A stretch of 64,000 nucleotides of DNA. Origin: Lutibacter sp. (GTDB lineage: Bacteria; Bacteroidota; Bacteroidia; Flavobacteriales; Flavobacteriaceae). Made by a program: the position numbers and the translations under genes. The stretch covers positions 1 through 64,000 of the forward strand of contig NZ_WTAR01000022.1 in assembly GCF_013139515.1 (NCBI RefSeq), in the 5' to 3' direction. Below, piece after piece: positions 61,725-64,000 of the stretch (positions are counted from its first letter, which is position 1; each line of letters begins with the position of its first letter). The notes under the pieces were generated by a model. That model did not search any database. It saw nothing but the letters and a program-made list of their open reading frames with translations, and was not told where the DNA came from.

Positions 61725-62297
61725 ATGAAAAAATTACTTTTCACAATTGCTATTTCAGGAATTTTAGCAATAACATCAGCATTTACACTACCAACAGTTA
61801 GTAAATTAGTCACTAAAGCTGGCCACATCAACTTCTTTTCACACACAGCTGTTGAAGATATTAGTGCCAATAATTATAAAGTAGTAAGCACATTAGATAC
61901 AGCTACCGGAGAAGTAGTTTACTCTGTACCCATGCAGGGGTTTGAATTTGAAAAAGCATTAATGCAAAAACATTATAACAGTAAAAAGTTTTTAGATACT
62001 AAAACATTTCCAAAGGCTAAATTTAAAGGTCAAATTACCAATCTTGAAGCTATTAATTTTGAAGCAGATGGAACTTACAATGCTACTATTACTGGGGAAA
62101 TGAATTTACACGGTATTACAAAAGCAATTACTGAAACTGCTACCATTACTGTTTCAGGAAACAAAATTACTGTTGAAACAAAAGTAAACTTAACTTTAGT
62201 TGATTATAAAGTTGCTTTTAAAGGTGGTAAACCATCAACAAACATTGCTAAAACTATTGAAGTAACTTCAAAATCTGAATATACTAAAGAAGGGTAA
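61725..62297 (+). CDS. YceI-family periplasmic protein
   Basis: The 190-residue protein has a signal peptide and the YceI lipocalin-like barrel: AGHINFFSHTAVEDISANNYKVVSTLD, FPKAKFKGQITNLEAI, YNATITGEMNLHGITKAITETATI and the terminal strand with TSKSEY. YceI proteins bind isoprenoid quinones or other amphiphiles in the periplasm. The length is normal. A terminator follows. Confidence 0.91.
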   Translation: MKKLLFTIAISGILAITSAFTLPTVSKLVTKAGHINFFSHTAVEDISANNYKVVSTLDTATGEVVYSVPMQGFEFEKALMQKHYNSKKFLDTKTFPKAKFKGQITNLEAINFEADGTYNATITGEMNLHGITKAITETATITVSGNKITVETKVNLTLVDYKVAFKGGKPSTNIAKTIEVTSKSEYTKEG

Positions 62298-62323
62298 ATA
62301 ACTAATTAAACCCCAATTTTTTA

Positions 62324-62357
62324 AAATCCTTTTACTTTTAATTAAGTAAGAGGATTT
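62324..62357 (+). terminator. Terminator after YceI
   Basis: AAATCCTTTTACTT and AAGTAAGAGGATTT form a 14-bp stem with one mismatch, followed by a T run. Confidence 0.8.
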
Positions 62358-62445
62358 TTTTTACAGCAATTTTAAATCAAAACTTAACACAAAAATAATT
62401 CATAATAAAAGAGTATATTTAGCACTTTTAAAATAAATTATTTAT

Positions 62446-63807
62446 ATGACAAGCAAAGTACAAGAACAAACATTATGGGGACATCCTAAAGGATTATATA
62501 TCTTATTTTTTACTGAGTTATGGGAACGTTTTTCATACTATGGTATGCGCGCTATTTTAATTTTGTATTTAACTGCAAAAACTACTGATAGCAATGCAGG
62601 TTTAGGTTGGGATAAAGTCTCTGCACTTGAACTTTATGGTTGGTACACCATGTTTGTATATGTATTATCTGTTCCAGGTGGTTTACTGGCTGACCGTTTA
62701 TTAGGGCAGAAAAAAACGGTGATGCTGGGTGGTTTTTTATTAGTAGCCGGACATATAATTTTAGCTTTTGATACCATAACAGCTTTTTACTCAGGATTGG
62801 TCCTTATTGTTTTAGGTGTTGGAGCTTTAAAACCAAACATTTCAACCATGGTTGGAGGGTTGTATAACAAAGGTGACGCTAAAAGAGATACCGCATTTAC
62901 CATATTTTATATTGGAATTAATATTGGTGCCTTTGCAGCACCTTTAATTGTTGGTTATGTGGGTGAAGTTATTAACTGGCATTACGGATTTGGATTGGCT
63001 GGTATTGGTATGACTATTGGACAGATCGTATACATATGGGGTCAAAAATATTTAAAAGATGTTGGGAATTTTGTTATTATTCCGAAGGAAAAAGGAACCA
63101 ATAAAAAAGTACCACTTACTGCTATTGAAAAAGACCGAATGATTGTTTTAATCTTATCGTTTATCATTGTCATTGTTTTTTGGGGAGCCTATGAGCAAGC
63201 AGGCGGGTTAATGAATTTATATGCGCGCGATAAAATTGACAGAGTCATGTTTGGCTTTACCGTACCTACAAGTTTTTTACAAGCATTACACGCCTTTTTT
63301 GTTATTTTATTTGGAGTTCCTGTAGCTTGGTTTTGGACACGTTGGCGTAAAAAAGGAAAAGAAAGTTCTTCACTCTTTAAAATGGGAGCCGGTACAATTA
63401 TTACTGGTTTAGGGTTTTTATTGTTGGCTGCGGCTGCACTTGAAACTGCAAGCTCGCTAGACGGTAAAGCATCTATTTACTGGATGTTTGGAGCTTATTT
63501 ATTACACGTAATTGGAGAATTAAGTATCTCACCCGTTGCCTTATCGTTTATCACCAAATTAGCACCTATAAAATACGCTTCTTTAATGATGGGAACTTAT
63601 TTTATGGTTTCAGGAGTTGGTAATAAACTAGCTGGTTTGGTAGGTGAAGCCGCTCAAAGCGCTGGTGAATACACTATTTTTATGGGTGTACTTATATTTT
63701 GTGTTTCATTTGGATTGCTACTTATAGTATTTGTTAAAAGGTTAAAGAAACTAACCCATGGAGCCGATGATGTAGATGAAAAAATAGTAATAGTTGAAGC
63801 TGAGTAG
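62446..63807 (+). CDS. Proton-dependent oligopeptide transporter (POT family)
   Basis: The 453-residue protein has the POT signature ELWERFSYYGMRAILILYL (the ExxER proton motif), the second motif GVGALKPNISTMVGGLY, FTIFYIGINIGAFAAPLIVGYVGE, and about twelve membrane helices. POT/PTR2 transporters import di- and tripeptides with protons. The length is close to bacterial family members. It has its own promoter region after the YceI terminator. Confidence 0.93.
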   Translation: MTSKVQEQTLWGHPKGLYILFFTELWERFSYYGMRAILILYLTAKTTDSNAGLGWDKVSALELYGWYTMFVYVLSVPGGLLADRLLGQKKTVMLGGFLLVAGHIILAFDTITAFYSGLVLIVLGVGALKPNISTMVGGLYNKGDAKRDTAFTIFYIGINIGAFAAPLIVGYVGEVINWHYGFGLAGIGMTIGQIVYIWGQKYLKDVGNFVIIPKEKGTNKKVPLTAIEKDRMIVLILSFIIVIVFWGAYEQAGGLMNLYARDKIDRVMFGFTVPTSFLQALHAFFVILFGVPVAWFWTRWRKKGKESSSLFKMGAGTIITGLGFLLLAAAALETASSLDGKASIYWMFGAYLLHVIGELSISPVALSFITKLAPIKYASLMMGTYFMVSGVGNKLAGLVGEAAQSAGEYTIFMGVLIFCVSFGLLLIVFVKRLKKLTHGADDVDEKIVIVEAE

Positions 63808-63860
63808 ATTTGAATAACGAGAATCTAAAAGCTTTAAACAATTATTTAGGAGTAAATTAA

Positions 63861-64000
63861 ATGCAAGATAGAAAACAACTTTTAAAATTGGATGTTTCCG
63901 TTTTTGAAAAAAATGGAAAATCAGAATTTGCGCAACTAGTTAAAAAAAATAAATTAAGAACAACTAGAGCTCTTAATGATTTTTTAATTGGAATGAAAAA
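63861..64000 (+). CDS. Unidentified gene, 5' part only
   Basis: From ATG 63861 the frame stays open for 46 codons to the window edge (MQDRKQLLKLDVSVFEKN..., then RTTRALNDFLIGMK). It is charged and likely helical, without signal or membrane helix. AGGAG lies about 7 bp upstream, a strong Shine-Dalgarno for this window. The text is too short to identify. A 16-codon frame (TTG start, NNENLKALNNYLGVN) just upstream looks incidental. Confidence 0.5.
   Translation, partial: MQDRKQLLKLDVSVFEKNGKSEFAQLVKKNKLRTTRALNDFLIGMK

Noticed and set aside
63808-63858. A 16-codon peptide before the last gene
   Set aside because: It needs a TTG start and has no supporting signal; probably chance.
1-64000. tRNA, rRNA, CRISPR arrays, integrases, intact insertion sequences
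   Set aside because: I looked for cloverleaf-like segments, regular spacer repeats, and transposase or integrase motifs and found none I could support.

Overview
The window looks like a stretch of a marine Flavobacteriaceae (Bacteroidetes) chromosome. It is AT-rich throughout, and many gene starts are preceded by the Bacteroidetes -7 box TAnnTTTG rather than a strong Shine-Dalgarno sequence. Family-level markers agree: an RprX/RprY-like two-component pair, a Bat/MoxR/DUF58 block, the bacillithiol enzyme BshC, DUF3276/PUR, DUF5916, a long NusB, and an alginate lyase of family PL17. The genus cannot be fixed from the sequence. I saw no rRNA, tRNA, CRISPR array, integrase or intact insertion sequence.

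Region by region. (1) 1-8.2 kb is accessory. It opens with the 5' two thirds of a PL17 oligoalginate lyase, whose promoter is overlapped by an operator-like inverted repeat. Then come gene debris (a Fic-domain remnant, a beta-helix tail, two copies of a small dispersed repeat, a frameshifted Cys-rich mini-gene), a cadherin/leucine-rich-repeat surface lipoprotein, and a LytS/LytTR-type signalling pair with a periplasmic propeller sensor. The lipoprotein and the signalling pair share the same promoter layout with a conserved 27-bp element. (2) 8.2-32.3 kb is mostly core: DUF3179, holA, an HsdR-N nuclease, a hydrolase/membrane protein/glycosyltransferase trio, a TsaC-like protein, rprXY-like genes, a nusB-DUF1573-yajC-YbbR-coaE operon, an ABC exporter, PUR, sucC, DUF5916, a LolD-like ATPase, mtnN, BatA, a dihydroorotase-like protein and an esterase. 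(3) 32.3-44.7 kb holds a possible structured RNA, a polyphosphate glucokinase-like gene, a six-gene SpoIIM-to-DUF58 MoxR operon with a divergent RDD gene, NUDIX and acyltransferase genes, the divergent dps/oxyR pair, and a Bcp peroxiredoxin. (4) 44.8-52.4 kb carries a purine deaminase, a Crp/Fnr regulator with a candidate site before a DUF2892 gene, PTPS/QueD, idi, prfC, bshC and a methyltransferase. (5) 52.6-60.9 kb contains a porin and then, on the minus strand, PqqD-like / ATP-grasp / type III PLP decarboxylase genes followed by a urea-transporter-M23 fusion, a YaiO-like barrel and a TPR protein. (6) The end has an OB-fold protein, YceI, a POT peptide transporter and a cut-off gene.

The best candidates for something undescribed are the minus-strand PqqD/ATP-grasp/PLP/UT-M23/YaiO/TPR cluster (53.8-60.8 kb) and the putative LytTR regulon defined by two matching promoters (3.7 and 7.8 kb). 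Functional links across these genes are inference from order, spacing and motifs.
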